A program made the translations under genes and the position numbers. A model generated the notes under the pieces. It was given only the letters and a program-made list of their open reading frames with translations. It was not told the DNA's origin and did not search any database. From Nymphaea colorata (taxonomy: Eukaryota > Streptophyta > Magnoliopsida > Nymphaeales > Nymphaeaceae), in assembly GCF_008831285.2 (NCBI RefSeq), contig NC_045149.1:1428001-1492000 (forward strand): DNA of 64,000 nt, read 5' to 3'. The number at the start of each line of letters is the position of its first letter. Position 1 is the first letter of the stretch. Positions 21,901-34,599 of this stretch are shown here, in pieces.

Positions 21901-23731
21901 CTGAAGTTTATGGTTCGAGACTCATATGCGAAATCTGATTTTAAAACCAAAGTTTAAAATCTGAAATCTAAAATCTAAGATGTGACATCCATATTCCAAG
22001 ATCCAAAATCTAATTCTTGGTATCCAAAATCCAATACTGGACATCCAAATCTAGGTAGGTAGACTTGGGTTAATGTCATGGTTTATATCAAGATAAAGTT
22101 TATGATATGAATTCAATTCTTGGAATTGAAATTCAACATCCAAATGGGCTAGGGAGAAGCTGGTCAAAGTGACTAGGTTCAGTCTTACCTACACTAGGTT
22201 TGAACATACTTGGTATGGATTTGACTGTAAATGTGTTCGGTCTGAGTCAAATCATGTGATATAAGATAGATATCATTCATTTCATATGAAAGAGTGTTTA
22301 AAGATGTTTGACTAGACCTAGGCTATGGGTCTGGGTTGATAAGAAATAGGCTCTAAGACCATTCTATGCTAAGCCTTAGAGAGGTGTGCTAGGTTTGGAC
22401 TCCATACATGCATGGCTTAGGGTTTTTAAAATCATTTAAAGAAGTTGATTTCCAAATATGTTTTGGAAAACTATGATTTTGAAATGGTTTTGCATGAGGA
22501 CCAAACTAGATACAGGTTTTCACATACCTAGGCTAATGCACAGATGGTATGCCATTAGGTTGACTCAGTTTGATTTCAAACAAGAGATGCATGTGGGTGC
22601 AAGGTGACTTAGTGTAAATTAAAACATAAGTGCAACGGATGATTAAAACAAGCATGAAAGAAAATTGTATTATATATGCATTCTTTAAGCAAAACTAAGT
22701 AAACAAAAGCAAAGAATTTAAAAGAAATAGACAGGGAAGAGAGGGGCATACCTGACCCCTATGTCTACCCTAAAGACATTAAAATAGATATAATCTAGAA
22801 AATAAACATGCTAAATTTAACAAGAAATAGAATAGAACTAAACATGTTATATAGAAAAAGAAAGCTAAACACGCTACAAGGAAAAAGAAAATTGAACTAG
22901 ACATGTTGAAGGCAAAACTAAACTAAACATGCATAAGAAAAAGAACTAAACTGGTAATAAAAAAATAAAGAAGAGGGAAAAGGAAATTACTCGAACAGTG
23001 CCCTGGCTGAGCCCACTCCCATGACCCCCACATTAAGTCTGGTTGGGTCTAGATTGAGTTCTAATACAGCCCAAACCAAAACTTAGACGAAGGATTCTCT
23101 TAAAAATTTAACTTGTTTTGAGCTAGATTAACACTTTTGGTATTCTCTCTCATCTTCAACACCCTAAACCATAGGTTAAAAGTATATTTTCAATCGTATT
23201 TTGTTTGTTGTGAACTCATCCAAACTTAGACTTTGATTCTGTAAAAAGCCTGTGTGCATGGAAAAGTGCTATTTGCTTCTTCATAAAGTATTTGGATTGA
23301 CATTGAATGTGCAAAATGAACAAAACAAAAACAAACAAAGGTGAAAACACACTTTTAAACCTTATTCTATAACTTGATATAAATAAATAACATGTTTGTC
23401 CCATCCACATACAAATATCGTTTTTGATTCTGTCTATGCCAGGGCACTCAATTAAGAATTTCACACATTTCAAATGGTTATGTGTGAATGGACATTAAGC
23501 ATGGAGTGAGAAAATCATGATACATTTTTGAGATATAATGTGCATTAAGCTTACATGTGGATCATGGATGTAGATTTGATACTAAGAGCCAAATCCAGGT
23601 CCAGATACAAAAAATTCTAGAAGATGGATCTAGATATGGTATTGAAATTTGGTTTATGATTCAATATCCAGGATGTAAAAGGAGAATGATGGATCTGATT
23701 TTCTAAAGATAGATCAGATTTGAGACTTGGA
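18996..23731. repeat. Right copy (B) of 4,736-bp direct duplication flanking the plasmid insert
   Basis: A near-identical copy of 5877-10612 at an offset of 13,119. It begins right after the truncated third 96-bp plasmid repeat and ends at 'gagacttgga', where old unit U2 continues without a break at 23732. This shows that copy B keeps the original right flank while copy A keeps the original left flank. It contains the same 34-bp tandem and short-period array as copy A, and no gene is recognised. Confidence 0.95.
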
Positions 23732-25435
23732 TTTGAGATGCAGACATAGAAATAAGACTTGGATATATAGTCTGGATAAAATGTATGAAATGGAGATATG
23801 AAAATAGCAAGGGCCAGGACCAAACTCAAGCTGCGGTAGGTGGGTTCAAGATCTATGACATGGGCAGGACTTGGGTCAAGTTCTGTTACTGAAAAAAGAC
23901 TAGGTTTAGGCCTAGGCTGGGTGAAAGCTCAGCTAAGGTGCTGTCTTTAGAAAATTCAGTTTTGATGAGGAATTGGGATAGGCTGAGCTTGGGCCCAGGC
24001 TTACTAGATCCATGAAATGTTTATGAAAAACTAACTTAAGTTCATGTAACCCTTAAGTTAGGTCTATGAAAAATATGTACATGATAGCAAATGACCTACC
24101 ATTGTGTGTGATTGTGTGATGAAACAGGTTCAAATAAATACATGGGCTTGAACTAAGGATCTGGAATCAAAGAAAATCATAAACCAAGGTCTATGTGACC
24201 TATACCCAATGTTTATGCAAAAAATATGCTTAAAAAGGAAATGACCACATTGCCCCACTGTGTACATTCAATGTTTAGAATGAATTCTCTCAATTCGACT
24301 AAACCAACGTATTGCCAGGTTCCTAAATAGGCTATGGTTTAAATTCGTGCTGAAAAATTCCACCTGGATTGCAATGAAAATCATAAACAAATTTTTACGA
24401 AGCTGTATGTGGCACATTTGTAAAGATAAATCAAGGAAGGCCATAAAAATTAGATTTTTATTGGAATTTTCATAGGTGGAGCTGTGGGCATTTGGGAAAG
24501 CTATTTACCTGTAAAGATATTGAATGATCAGAGAAATTCACTTTAATTTTACAAAATTTGACAACAGTTTGTACTGTAGCGAGTACCAGAAATGAGCTCT
24601 ATGGCCTTTATAATTGAATTGAACTCAAACAGGAAGTAATGAACTCAAATCAAAATAAGGGAGTATAGATTTACTCATGATAAATATAATCCTAACTCGA
24701 TTTCAGCTCACTCTATCAGGTTGATCTCAAATTCAACTGAAACCGCTACAAACTAGATAGACAAAGCACTCGAAACAAAATTGAACTCAAAATAAGATCA
24801 ATGAGTTCAAAATGAACTAATGAACACTTGATTTATACATGATAAACATGATCCTAGCTCAGTTTTAGCTCAATCTTTCAGGTTGAACTAAAATTCAGTT
24901 CAAACTCCTAAAACAGGAGACAGAAAGACAAGTAGAAATATGCAAGTTAGTATATGACTGAAACTTGGGTTGGGTGACTCAAAATCTGTGCAATAAAACT
25001 TTCTCTTCATTAAGGCAAACTTGTTTGACTTGGTTGAGCTAAACATCACAGTTTTAAGTTCCTAGAGTTGATATGAGTTACATGGGAGCTAGTTTTAACT
25101 GGAATGGCTTTGGTGAGCTAACTCTAGTGACTCCTATGTTTATATACAGAGAAATCACCTAATTGCTGAAATGGGCAATTTTCAGAAATTTTGGTGAAAA
25201 TCCCTACTTTTTGTGTGCAATGGTCAAATAAAGGAGCAAAAGGGTCATTTTTAGTTTGACCAACCTAGGTGATCTACGTCTAGGTGTTCAATGCTGGTGT
25301 GAAAAGTGCTTTTTTGGCTCAAAATGGCCCCTTGTTCTTGAAATTTGGTCATTGAAAATCTATTCGGACATCTCATGGTGAAGGGTAAAATGGTCATTTG
25401 GACTTACAAAAAATTTGAGTGCTCACAATAATTCT
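23732..25435. repeat. Old repeat unit U2, right part
   Basis: A diverged match to 6461-8195, starting at 'ttgagatgcagacatag' and ending 'tttgagtgctcaca'. Divergence includes many substitutions and small indels, so it is far older than the A/B duplication. No coding frame of note. Confidence 0.75.
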
Positions 25436-27465
25436 AAGACAGAGGTCTAATCCACGTAAGTTCATATATAGTGGAGACTACATAGAGGTACAAATATTGC
25501 TAAGTGCCTCTGGATTGGGAAATATTTTAATGGAAGGAAAACTCTAGTGATGCTAACATTGGTATAAATCTATATTGGTAACTTGGATTATGGATATAAA
25601 TAAAAATTTCTACTACAGCTATTATTTTTACTACTATAGTCACAAAATCTTATACTTGTGATTGTGGCGATTAGTATGCATATCCTTATAAGTCAGGAGT
25701 TCTTCTTGCCTGGAATCTATGCCTAGAAAGATGCTCATCGTCTTTTTCTTAATGATGCACCCCCATCGCTATTGTAGCAGCTAGTTCCATTCCCAATTTT
25801 GTTGACACCATGGCTGTAGTAGTCAAGGCAACGCTATAGCAGCCGTTGTCAACAATGCTACAACATTTATCACCAAAGCTTGCCTTCTGCTCCCTCCTCT
25901 CTCTCTCCAATGCTATAGGTATCAATTGTGGTGAAGAGTACATTTTGTCAAAGTGTAAGTGATTCCATTGCAAAGGAGCGAAGAGCTTATCCATCTCAAA
26001 TTGTTGATTTTTTTTTTGTAGTTCATTTCTTGATTTACTTAACCTTTAACCAACTTAGCTATTAATTCATCAATGTTGATTGATAATAAATGAAAATATG
26101 AGAAAAGGATAAGTGAAGAAATCCTGATTGCATAGAGATAAAAAGAAATGGTGTGTTATCCATACCTGATCTTAATTGCTCCTTGTGTCATAATTTCTTA
26201 TCCTTCTAGAAATCCTGATTTTACATTTAGAAAATTTTCAGTGCTTTGGAATTACAAAGTATGAATCCAATCTTTAAAACATACCCACCCACTACAGTGA
26301 GATCAGAGGTCACTTTGGATCATGTGGTTAAGAACATATTCAGTATCATCCAAGAGGCGTTGTGTTGTAAATAAATTGGTGCCACTAGACTTCTTATATG
26401 ATTTTGTCCAACTCCCCTGCTTCTTATATTTTTCATGTATCATACTTTGAGATTTATAATGAGGTGAATTTAGCCACTTTAATATTTCATAATCAATTGT
26501 GGTCTCTTTGTGTTTCAATCTTAATGTGATTGTCTTATCTTTATATGTATATAAATAACACAAATAGCCATGCTTCCTTATTGTTATTTTTTCATATTCT
26601 ACTATTAGCAACTTGATTTAACTGACAAGTTAAAAAAATATGTATTGGCTCCTTGTTTTCCTAGTTCATTCCTCTTGTAGTTAAAGTATCTTAGATCATT
26701 GCAAGACTGATAAAAATCAACAGTTTCATCTCGTGGTTTGATTTTCTTAAACATTTTAATTATTACTGTATCATAGCTTCCTGAAATTTGAGAAAATTCA
26801 GTCCTATCTAACTTCATATTTATATAAAATGGCTCCTTAATTCCCTTGATGTTGGAGTTTCTTTGATTCTTGTACTCAAATGACATTGTTCTTGACCTTA
26901 TGATAAAAGTTCTTACCTTTTTTGTGATTGTTACTTATATTGTTGCTTACTTCTGGAATAAAAAAAGCTAGATAACCATTTATGCAGAAGTTGGGATCTG
27001 ATTTTACTTGCATATGTTGCATGTCATTTTGGTTGGTTCAACATGATCTAAACCAAGTTGATGCACTATATACCTTGCAATATATTCTAACTTTTTATGC
27101 ATGACCCGAGATATGTGAACCATCACAATTATAACTTCAATGACAGTCAGTAAAAGTTAGATGATGCATGGTGAACAATTTTCCTTGAAATGCTTAAAAT
27201 CCTCCAACAATAGCTTTTCAAACATGTCTCTCGGGCCTATCTGCATAGTCAAATCCAAGTTCCAACAGACTGAAAAAAGTTATGCAATTTTGTAAATTTT
27301 CATGAAGAGAAATTGTACACTTTCTGTTGTGGGTAACATTTTCGTGGATATATGTGTTGTTTTTGTGTAGCATCTCTCTTGCATGTTATGGAAGTTTGTT
27401 CTCTCTCACTTTCTCTCTTTCTCTCTCTTCCTATGGACCTTGTTTCATATGCATAATTGACATCT
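25436..27465. other. AT-rich non-coding DNA
   Basis: Nothing recognised except the pair of unidentified open frames at 26303-26886. The stretch 25740-25990 carries a short minus-strand frame rich in Ala and Thr with no family resemblance. A short pyrimidine-rich run (CTCTCTTTCTCTC) lies near 27400-27430. Confidence 0.4.
26303..26886 (-). other. Two overlapping unidentified open frames (possible decayed gene)
   Basis: A 93-codon ATG-led frame (26886-26605) runs a few bases into a second, 102-codon frame in another phase (26611-26303) that starts at TTG. Both are rich in Lys, Tyr, Ile and Thr, and together resemble a roughly 195-residue protein with one frameshift. I recognise no family. In AT-rich DNA such composition also arises by chance, so this is a weak call. 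No splice signals were identified. Confidence 0.2.
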
Positions 27466-28850
27466 AGACATTCTACTTTAGTTTCTTCCTATTTGATATC
27501 TCCCATTTTGGCAATTGTGGGTGGGGATATTTAAGGGCTAAAGGTTAATAGTCACAACGGTTATTGGCACAACAGACCAAGCAACATGGCATGGCAAAAG
27601 CCATGGCTGAAAATGGTTTCAGCCATGGTTTTTGGGTCTATTAGCAAAGGTAAAAGCCATAGATAATTACTTTTTCTTGTAATGATACACATGCATATAG
27701 TATGATATCGATATACGATAGTTGTAAGCTTGTCTACAAGTTGGGAATCGCTTATGTATCACAGCCCATGCATTAGACAACATGATATATTAATAATTGT
27801 AAAGGACAACTATTCACAAGCCATGAACAAAGAATACTCTATGAAGTTTTATAAATGTGCCTGCATTTACAAATTAATTCATTTGGAAGTATTGGAAACC
27901 CTAATTAAGTTATGACACAATGAATACTTGTATAACCCAAGTGAACCTAATATGTACACAACAAATTAAGACACCTATCCCAAGTGTAGAATTCAGCAGC
28001 ATGGATATATGAGACCAACAATAGAATTGAATGGCTGAATTATTGATTGACAAGGTACTATGTTTGTGTTAATGTAAAAGATGCTTGACTGAGACAACAT
28101 CTAACTAATATGATCACAAATTGATTGTCGTCAATCCCTATTCATGCTATGTGAATGAATAGTATTTTTAGACATGCCACTTTGGTTTTTTCTTATTTGA
28201 TACCTCCCGTATTGGCAATTGTGGGGAGAATATTTAAGGGATAAAGGTTAATGGCAAGAATGGTTACTGGCACAACAACTCGAGCAACCTAGCATAACAA
28301 AAGTCATGGCTGAAAATGGTTTCGGCCATGGTTTTCAGTTCCATTAGCCAAGGACAAAGCCATGGATAATTACTCTTTTGTTTTTTTTGTAGTGATACAC
28401 ATGCATATAGTATGTGTATGATAGTTGTAAGGTTGTCTATGAGTTGAGATTGACTTCTGCACCATAGCCCATGCATTAGATAGCATAATATATTTATAAT
28501 TGTATAGGACAACTATTCACAAACCATGAATTTCATAAATATGTCCACATTTATGAACTAACTCATTTGAAAGTATTGGAAACCCTAAAACATTATGACC
28601 AATGAATACATGTAGGATACAAGTGGTCCTAATAACATAACAAATTATGACATCTACCCCAAGTGTGTAATTCAACAGGCATGGATATATGAGGCCAACA
28701 ATATAATTAAATGCTTGCATTATTGATTGAAAAGGTACTATCTATGTTAATGCAAGGGATGCTTGACTAGGACACCATCTAACTACTATAATTCCCAACT
28801 ACTTATCGGCAATCCCTAGTCATTGTGTGTAATGAAAGTGATGGTGTGTA
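27466..28850. repeat. Diverged tandem pair (about 710 bp) with CACTA-like ends
   Basis: Unit 1 starts near 27466 and unit 2 near 28172; shared phrases include 'ttggcaattgtggg', 'atggctgaaaatggttt' and 'gacaactattcacaa'. Each unit contains a sequence that, read on the minus strand, starts like a CACTA transposon: CACTACAAAAAAAAC ending at 28394, and the decayed CATTACAAGAAAAAG ending at 27684, followed by similar subterminal words. No matching opposite end or transposase is visible. The copies differ widely, so the elements are old. Confidence 0.6.
27601..27628. repeat. 12-bp-arm perfect hairpin in CACTA-like subterminal region
   Basis: CCATGGCTGAAA and TTTCAGCCATGG flank a 4-base loop. The equivalent site in the second unit (28305-28332) has lost perfect pairing. 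Short inverted subterminal motifs are usual in CACTA elements, where transposase-related proteins bind. Confidence 0.7.
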
Positions 28851-29640
28851 GGCTTATTGCCATGTGTTATATTGACATGAACGATCACATAAATGCAATA
28901 TAATTTTCTTTGACCCACACCTAAAATTAATTATTTAGCCAGATGGATGGGCACTTCGTGTGGGTGCACCCCTATTTCTTTGAGTAGGCTAGGCAGCTGA
29001 AGGCTCCAAGATATCTTCCCTTATTGTGTCTTAGAGCATAATGCTTCCACCTTCCACACTAGGCCACCCTAAGGGAAGCCAAGCATCACTACTTGTGGAT
29101 GCATTCCTAATTGGTTGCTCTACTGCTGCAATATATAAGGATCTGTAGTATTTTGGGCCATTACAAGAGTTTCTCCTAATATAGAGATTTCTTGTTGTGT
29201 GCATTCACTAATGATTTATGCCCACAACATCTAAAAATGAAAAGTGGAAATGAGAAAATAATGGTAACATAGGAAGTAAGCCAGGTTAGTAGGTAGATCA
29301 GAGGACATAGCTCACAGCGCACCATAAATGAATGTTTTGTGTGAAGGCACGTCCTTTACTGATCCTTCCTTTTTATTAGTCTTGTTAACCTTTTGAAAAA
29401 GTGTCATAATACTATGTCTATTTTATACGAAAGTGATTGTACATATATGTTCTGTATATAGGGAATTTGAATGGCCCCAATGGTGCTCTATGTTATATAT
29501 GAATTCATTAATTGTTTGACACATCTATTGTGCTTTGTGTATTTTCAAAAACAAAATTGGAGTGAAGATTTTTTGTGTGATAATGTTGGTATTAAAGCAA
29601 GACCTGGTTTGGATGTGAGCAAATGCTTGTTTGGTTAGCT
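27730..29640. repeat. Segment related to 38380-40440 (old dispersed duplicate)
   Basis: Landmarks in the same order in both places: 'cccatgcattaga', 'aggttatgaca' / 'aagttatgaca', 'gggtgcaccc', a 'gtgtcataata' / 'atgtaataagg' stretch and 'tacatatatg'. Divergence is heavy and full of indels. It is probably two copies of one old repeat family. No coding frame was identified. Confidence 0.5.
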
Positions 29641-30899
29641 TTGCTTCCTAAGTATGTATATCATGAATAAACCTTATTTTATAGTATTGAATAGAGTAGT
29701 GGTTTTCCATTAGAAAAAGATGTATTTACATGGATCCTAATGGAAAGACTTGGTTTCATATTGTTATTGTTAGGAAATACTGAGGTTTTTCTAGGCATAC
29801 AAGTATTCATTCTTTAGGTCAAGATACATAGGATAGTGTGTTTAAAAAAGAAAAATTATAGTGGCAACACCTTTCTAGTATCAAAGATATCAATGTAAAA
29901 TCCATCAATTGGTGATCACATAGATATAATTTTAGGAATTGCTCTCCCACAAGAAATTGCATGTTGCTGGCAACAAAAATGTCAGTGCCAAGCATAAGTG
30001 GTTTAGTGCATGACCTTATACCATGGAAGAAGTAAATCTAAGGAACGGGAAGATATGATATGTAAATATTAGATACCATGCACCAAGGATATCAGTTTTT
30101 TAGAAGGATAGAATATGCTAAAAACTATTAAAAGGTGATAGAGGCCAATAAAACTGATGAAAATGAAGTATCCGATTGGAATGAAGGGCAGCTTCCATGC
30201 CTTTTCATGATGTTGGGTGTGCCAATGAACCTTGGCTCCTTCTCAAAGATAAGAGAGACAACTACAAATGACCATAAAATTGAGAAAAAAAGCGATCAGT
30301 GAGCTCATAGGATCCCATTACCCAACGACCTAGAGATGGAAATGTTGATTGAATAGGAAATAAATATGGGTGTACCTGAAGTTGCATTGACGTACATAGA
30401 TGAAACAATATTATATAAATTTAAATGATACAATGGGTAAATGTAGGGTCTACAGATGTGTGTTTGAAGAAAGATGGAATGCTTTTGTATGTTGTATCCA
30501 CAAGTATGTGAAAGTGAAATGAATAAAAATTTTGGTTGCCTATCTATATACATTTTGATGCATGCTTTTAGTGTCAATTATGATTCTTACAATATGATGT
30601 AATTATGTTAAATGGATAGATAGAGTACCAAGGAAGGGGCAAAAAATGTGATAGATTGGCTAGCACCACACTACCAAATTCTACCTTCATCCACCCTAAT
30701 ACATGAACCCCATATTAAAGATCAAGTTCTAAAGCATCATACAGGATAGGAAAATGTGGATGCTCAAGAACAAATTAGACCAAACTTGATAGTAAATCAA
30801 CAAACATTATTATTAATTGTTGTTCAAACACTAACTCCTTGATACAGAAGCTATTGGCTGACAACTGAATGGGTGTTGAATGACTTGTGGCTGAAATTA
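29641..30899. other. AT-rich non-coding DNA
   Basis: No gene or element recognised. The stretch leads into the gypsy remnant. It may include that element's worn upstream part, but I cannot show it. Confidence 0.35.
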
Positions 30900-32440
30900 G
30901 TGCAACAAACATGGAGGGACCAATGCAAGTGACATACTAGTAGTTGAAGGCCATGCAAGGGTCAGTTCATGAGGTGGAGTTTATTTTCGAGCTTCTCAAT
31001 GCTAGAGGAACAGAAGATGCATAATGACATGTAGTTGCTAAAGGATCATTCCAAGCAATGGTTCCTGTGAAGTTGTGTCTTTTAATTTGCGAATCAACTA
31101 CGAATCATGTGGGCACAATGTAAATTATCCTTTTTAAGCACTTATTTTGCCTCTCATGCAAGAGAAAGGAAGATGAAAGAGTTCCTTGAATTGTAGCAAA
31201 ACAATTTTAGTGCTGAGCAATATGTGACCAAATTTTGGCACTTACAGTACAAACAAACAAATTTGTTCCTAGTCTACTAAGAAAGTGACATATAGCAAAC
31301 CTTGAGATCTTGATGAGGTTATTACAATGGCATCACAAATAGAAGAAGCTTCGGCTTGCATATAGAAAGATTATTGGCATGGATTGGGCCAACATATGTA
31401 GAGTGTTCATATGGAGGCATGCTGGGGTGATTCAGGTTTAATTCTGGGGTAACTCATTTGATTATTTCTAGTCAATTTTATGTTTATTCAATGTGCCTAT
31501 GAAGAGTATGCCTTATACTTTTAAATAGCTAGTCCTATTAATGTTCAAGATTCATGTAATTAGTATTTGCGAAACATTGATGTGGTGATTCATGAACATC
31601 ATGTAGATAGCTACTAATTATGTATTTAAGTAGTTTTGATGATAATAAATTGATCAATTTTATGTGTATGCCACCAATATAAATTGCAAAAAAGAAATAA
31701 TACAACTATTTCCCCACATGATGCAACCTATAGAATGCCAATAAAAAAAAGTAAGGTAAATAGGATAGTAATATCTACTTTGAAGGCACAACATCTTATG
31801 AACAAAGGAAGGATAATGTTCCTAGTCAAGATCATGTAAAATGAATGTAAAATATTGACACTCAACGATGTAGAATTTTCAAAGAGTATCCAGTTGTATT
31901 TCCTAAGGAGTTGCCTAGATTAGCTCCTGCATGAGATGTAGAATTCAAAATATATTGCAATACTAGAACCACTCCTATATGTAAGGGACCTTATCGAATG
32001 GCTGCAGCTGAATTCGAAGAATTAAAAAAGTAGCTACAAGAATGGATGGATGAAGCTTTAGTTCAAGTTATTGTATCAACATGGGAAGCACCAATATTGT
32101 TCGTGAAAAAGAAGGATGGGTCTTTGTGATCATGTATAGACTATCAAATGTAGATAACTAAAACTCGTGAGAAACACTATCCTATGCATATTGGAACTAG
32201 TTTGCATTGAAAATATGGACACTACCTCTATGGAGAAAAATTTGAAGTATTTATAGACCACAAATTGCTTAAATACGTATTCTCCCAAAAAAATTGAATC
32301 AAAGACAAATGAGGTGGTCAAAATATTTGAAGATTATGACCTCAAAATATTATACTACCCATGATGGTAGCATATCCCTAAGTAGAAATATAGATGCAAC
32401 AACAGGTAGCCTCATGATTTACTATGGGAAATGAAAAAGG
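30900..32440 (+). pseudogene. Ty3/gypsy retrotransposon gag-pol remnant
   Basis: Conceptual translation with stops and gaps gives gypsy-type landmarks. Near 31150-31250 a gag-like 'MKEFLEL...SAEQYVTKFWHL' segment appears. At 31880-32150 there is the start of reverse transcriptase: VFPKELPRL, GPYRM, LFVKKKDGS and CIDY. From about 32200 the sequence jumps to an RNase-H-like 'YLYGEKFEVFIDHK.LKY' and 'HDG'-like text, so the catalytic YxDD part is deleted. Several in-frame stops remain. It is a dead plant retrotransposon; no LTRs were found around it. Confidence 0.8.
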
Positions 32441-33476
32441 AAGTATGATTACATTCATAGATAACCAGCTAGTGATGAGACACACAAAAGCAAAAAAAGA
32501 TTATATATAATACTCTAATTATTTTTTTTCCATGCCAAGTATATGAAAGGACACACCTATGGATGAGTTGAGCTGACAAAGTTATGAAAAATCCTGAAAT
32601 GCTACAAAAAAGTGAGTCACAAGAAAGCAAACATGTTGGAGAATCTACTAAATCCATTTTTTTTCTGCCACGCCAATTATCTGAAAGGACAAATTAATTA
32701 AAAAAAGGAGGTAGAAACTGTCTTGTGATGGGCTGACAAAGTTATGAAAAATCCCAAAATATTGCAGAAAAATGTGACAATAGACATCGGTTTTATAGTT
32801 TCTTAAAGCATGTGCAATAGACATCATTTTTATACAGCATGTGCAACAGATATCAGTGTATAGGTGATCTATTTCTAGTTATTAGTCTCTTGTTCTACTA
32901 TTACTTCATTAATCACCAAAAAGTTCAAAAAAAAAGACCACAATTGCTGAAGAGTATAAGTAGATGTAATCATATATGGAATCTACACACTAAAGAATGC
33001 CTAAACAATCACATGCAAGGCACTAACCTTTACAGTGTCTAAGAGATAATTAGCAACATGAGGAAGATCATTTCATCCTTCTTCTTGTATTCTCCTGAAT
33101 TGCAAAATCATTCCAAGTAAACTTGAGGCATGTTCACAACTTGCAGCAAGAAAAAACGTACCATATTTACCATAGAAATGTTATCCAGAAGCCAGCCAGA
33201 AAAGTGCTTGAATCTCGACTTTGAATATTAAAAAGTTTTATTCTTTCATCTTTACTTGAATATAGTTATCCATCTAATAAGCTAGATATTAGCAAAATCT
33301 TATTCAATCTTGCATAAGATCACTCAAAAATAATATACAAGTATCCAATCTTTATGCATAATGAGTACTTTTCCAACCCAATCACAATGCCAATATGTCA
33401 AATCTTAAAAGAAAACAATGATTTAGAAAGACAGTGACAAAGCTAAAAAGGAAAAAAATTTGAAGTTACCCATATC
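32441..33476. other. Non-coding DNA with a diverged short repeat pair
   Basis: Stretches near 32520-32615 and 32660-32785 share 'gctgacaaagttatgaaaaa' and 'atctgaaaggaca'-like words at a spacing of roughly 160 bp. Phrases such as 'aatagacatc' recur near 32776-32860. No gene recognised. Confidence 0.45.
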
Positions 33477-33674
33477 ATGTAATGTAGAGAGGTAATTCTC
33501 CATTGACAGTGATAGTCAATCCCATTTTGCCTTATCACCAAAAAATACCTACACAATTTCAACATTGTAATGTCAAAGAGCTTGCCATATTGAATGACTC
33601 ACATGCTTTTTCATGATCAGGGAAAATGGGATTGACTATCACTAGAGAAGAAGAGTTACCTCTTTGCATTACAC
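33477..33674. repeat. Foldback: about 62-bp imperfect inverted repeat with a loop of about 75 bases
   Basis: The left arm (33477-33538) and right arm (33612-33674) are imperfect reverse complements. The core is 19 paired bases with no mismatch (TGATAGTCAATCCCATTTT and its complement). The arms also pair 'atgtagagaggtaa' with 'ttacctctttgcat'. It is MITE-like. A transcript would fold into a long hairpin similar in size to plant small-RNA precursors, but expression cannot be judged here. Confidence 0.75.
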
Positions 33675-33709
33675 GAGCCAGTCAATACCTCCTGCTAAAT
33701 TTCTCTTAC

Positions 33710-33810
33710 TACTTAGTGGTACTGGAAAACTCAACGTCAAGTTTTTTGCCTTTGGACCAATCAAAATCTGTATCATCATGCTCCATAGGATCAAGAAAAT
33801 TATTGATAAC
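33710..33810 (-). pseudogene. Possible exon 3 of a broken gene
   Basis: On the minus strand an acceptor-like CTTTTAG precedes a frame reading about 33 residues, including NNFLDPMEHDDTDFDWSKG and KKLDVEFSS. It ends beside a donor-like GTAGTAAG, with two stops following in frame. The acidic, low-repeat composition looks like real coding sequence. It may belong with 34600-34860 and 36549-36845 on the same strand. I do not recognise the protein. Confidence 0.35.
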
Positions 33811-34026
33811 CTAAAAGAAATGTGGAAAATAAAGATGTATAAGATAAACATAAGAACACTAAAAGCATGTTTTGGAACAAAGTGTAACATGAGCACTAGC
33901 TCGGAAAGAAGCTATATATAACTTCAGAATGCTGGCTGAAAAAGTGAAGGAACCTATAGAAGCAAAAGCAACGTCTGTAGGCACTTCCACATTTCAAACA
34001 TCTTATACTAGACAAAGCTGAAGATG

Positions 34027-34057
<31 letters not shown>

Positions 34058-34058
34058 A
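34027..34058. repeat. (TA)n(TG)n microsatellite
   Basis: A run of TA pairs passes directly into TG pairs, ending at 'gtgtac'. It lies in the AT-rich DNA upstream (minus strand) of the possible exon 3. Confidence 0.95.
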
Positions 34059-34599
34059 CATTCTTGAATTTTCTCTTATGATCTCCTGCCTCATTTAGTG
34101 GCTTATTAGTACCTTTCTTTTCTTTAGAACTATTTACCTACCTTTTCTCTCTCCCACTTTCTTTCTTACAAGGCTATAAAGCAAAATCTTTGGTTTAAAT
34201 CATAATTTAACTTTGGACACCCATACTAGAACCAAAGGAACTTATCCCTGGATATGGAAAGCTCAGTTGTGAAACCAGAATTCCTCATACAAGTACGAAC
34301 TAGTATATCTAGAATTTCAAGGAATGCTGAGAACCAATCCCCAAATTTTTTGCTGTGTGTAAATTGTCAAAATTGAGTGCCACATCAAACTGACTTTTCT
34401 AGACATCTTCTTTAGTAAGATCCCATGGGTAGCCTCAGAACTAAAGGTGTGCACTAGCGCTTGCGGTCGACAAGATCACAACTACTTGAAGCAGGTGTAA
34501 CAGGACTAGTGTCTCCATCTCTTGAAGTTTTGGAGAGTTCATCAGTTGCCCAATGGGAAGATCCATTCTCAACAAAATCTTGTGTGGGAAAATCTGTTC

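Noticed and set aside
5877-23731. The 4.7-kb direct repeats as LTRs of one giant retroelement containing the polymerase genes
   Set aside because: The repeats contain parts of an older host repeat pair, lack TG...CA ends at their borders and have no flanking target duplication, and the enclosed genes are plasmid polymerases, not gag-pol.
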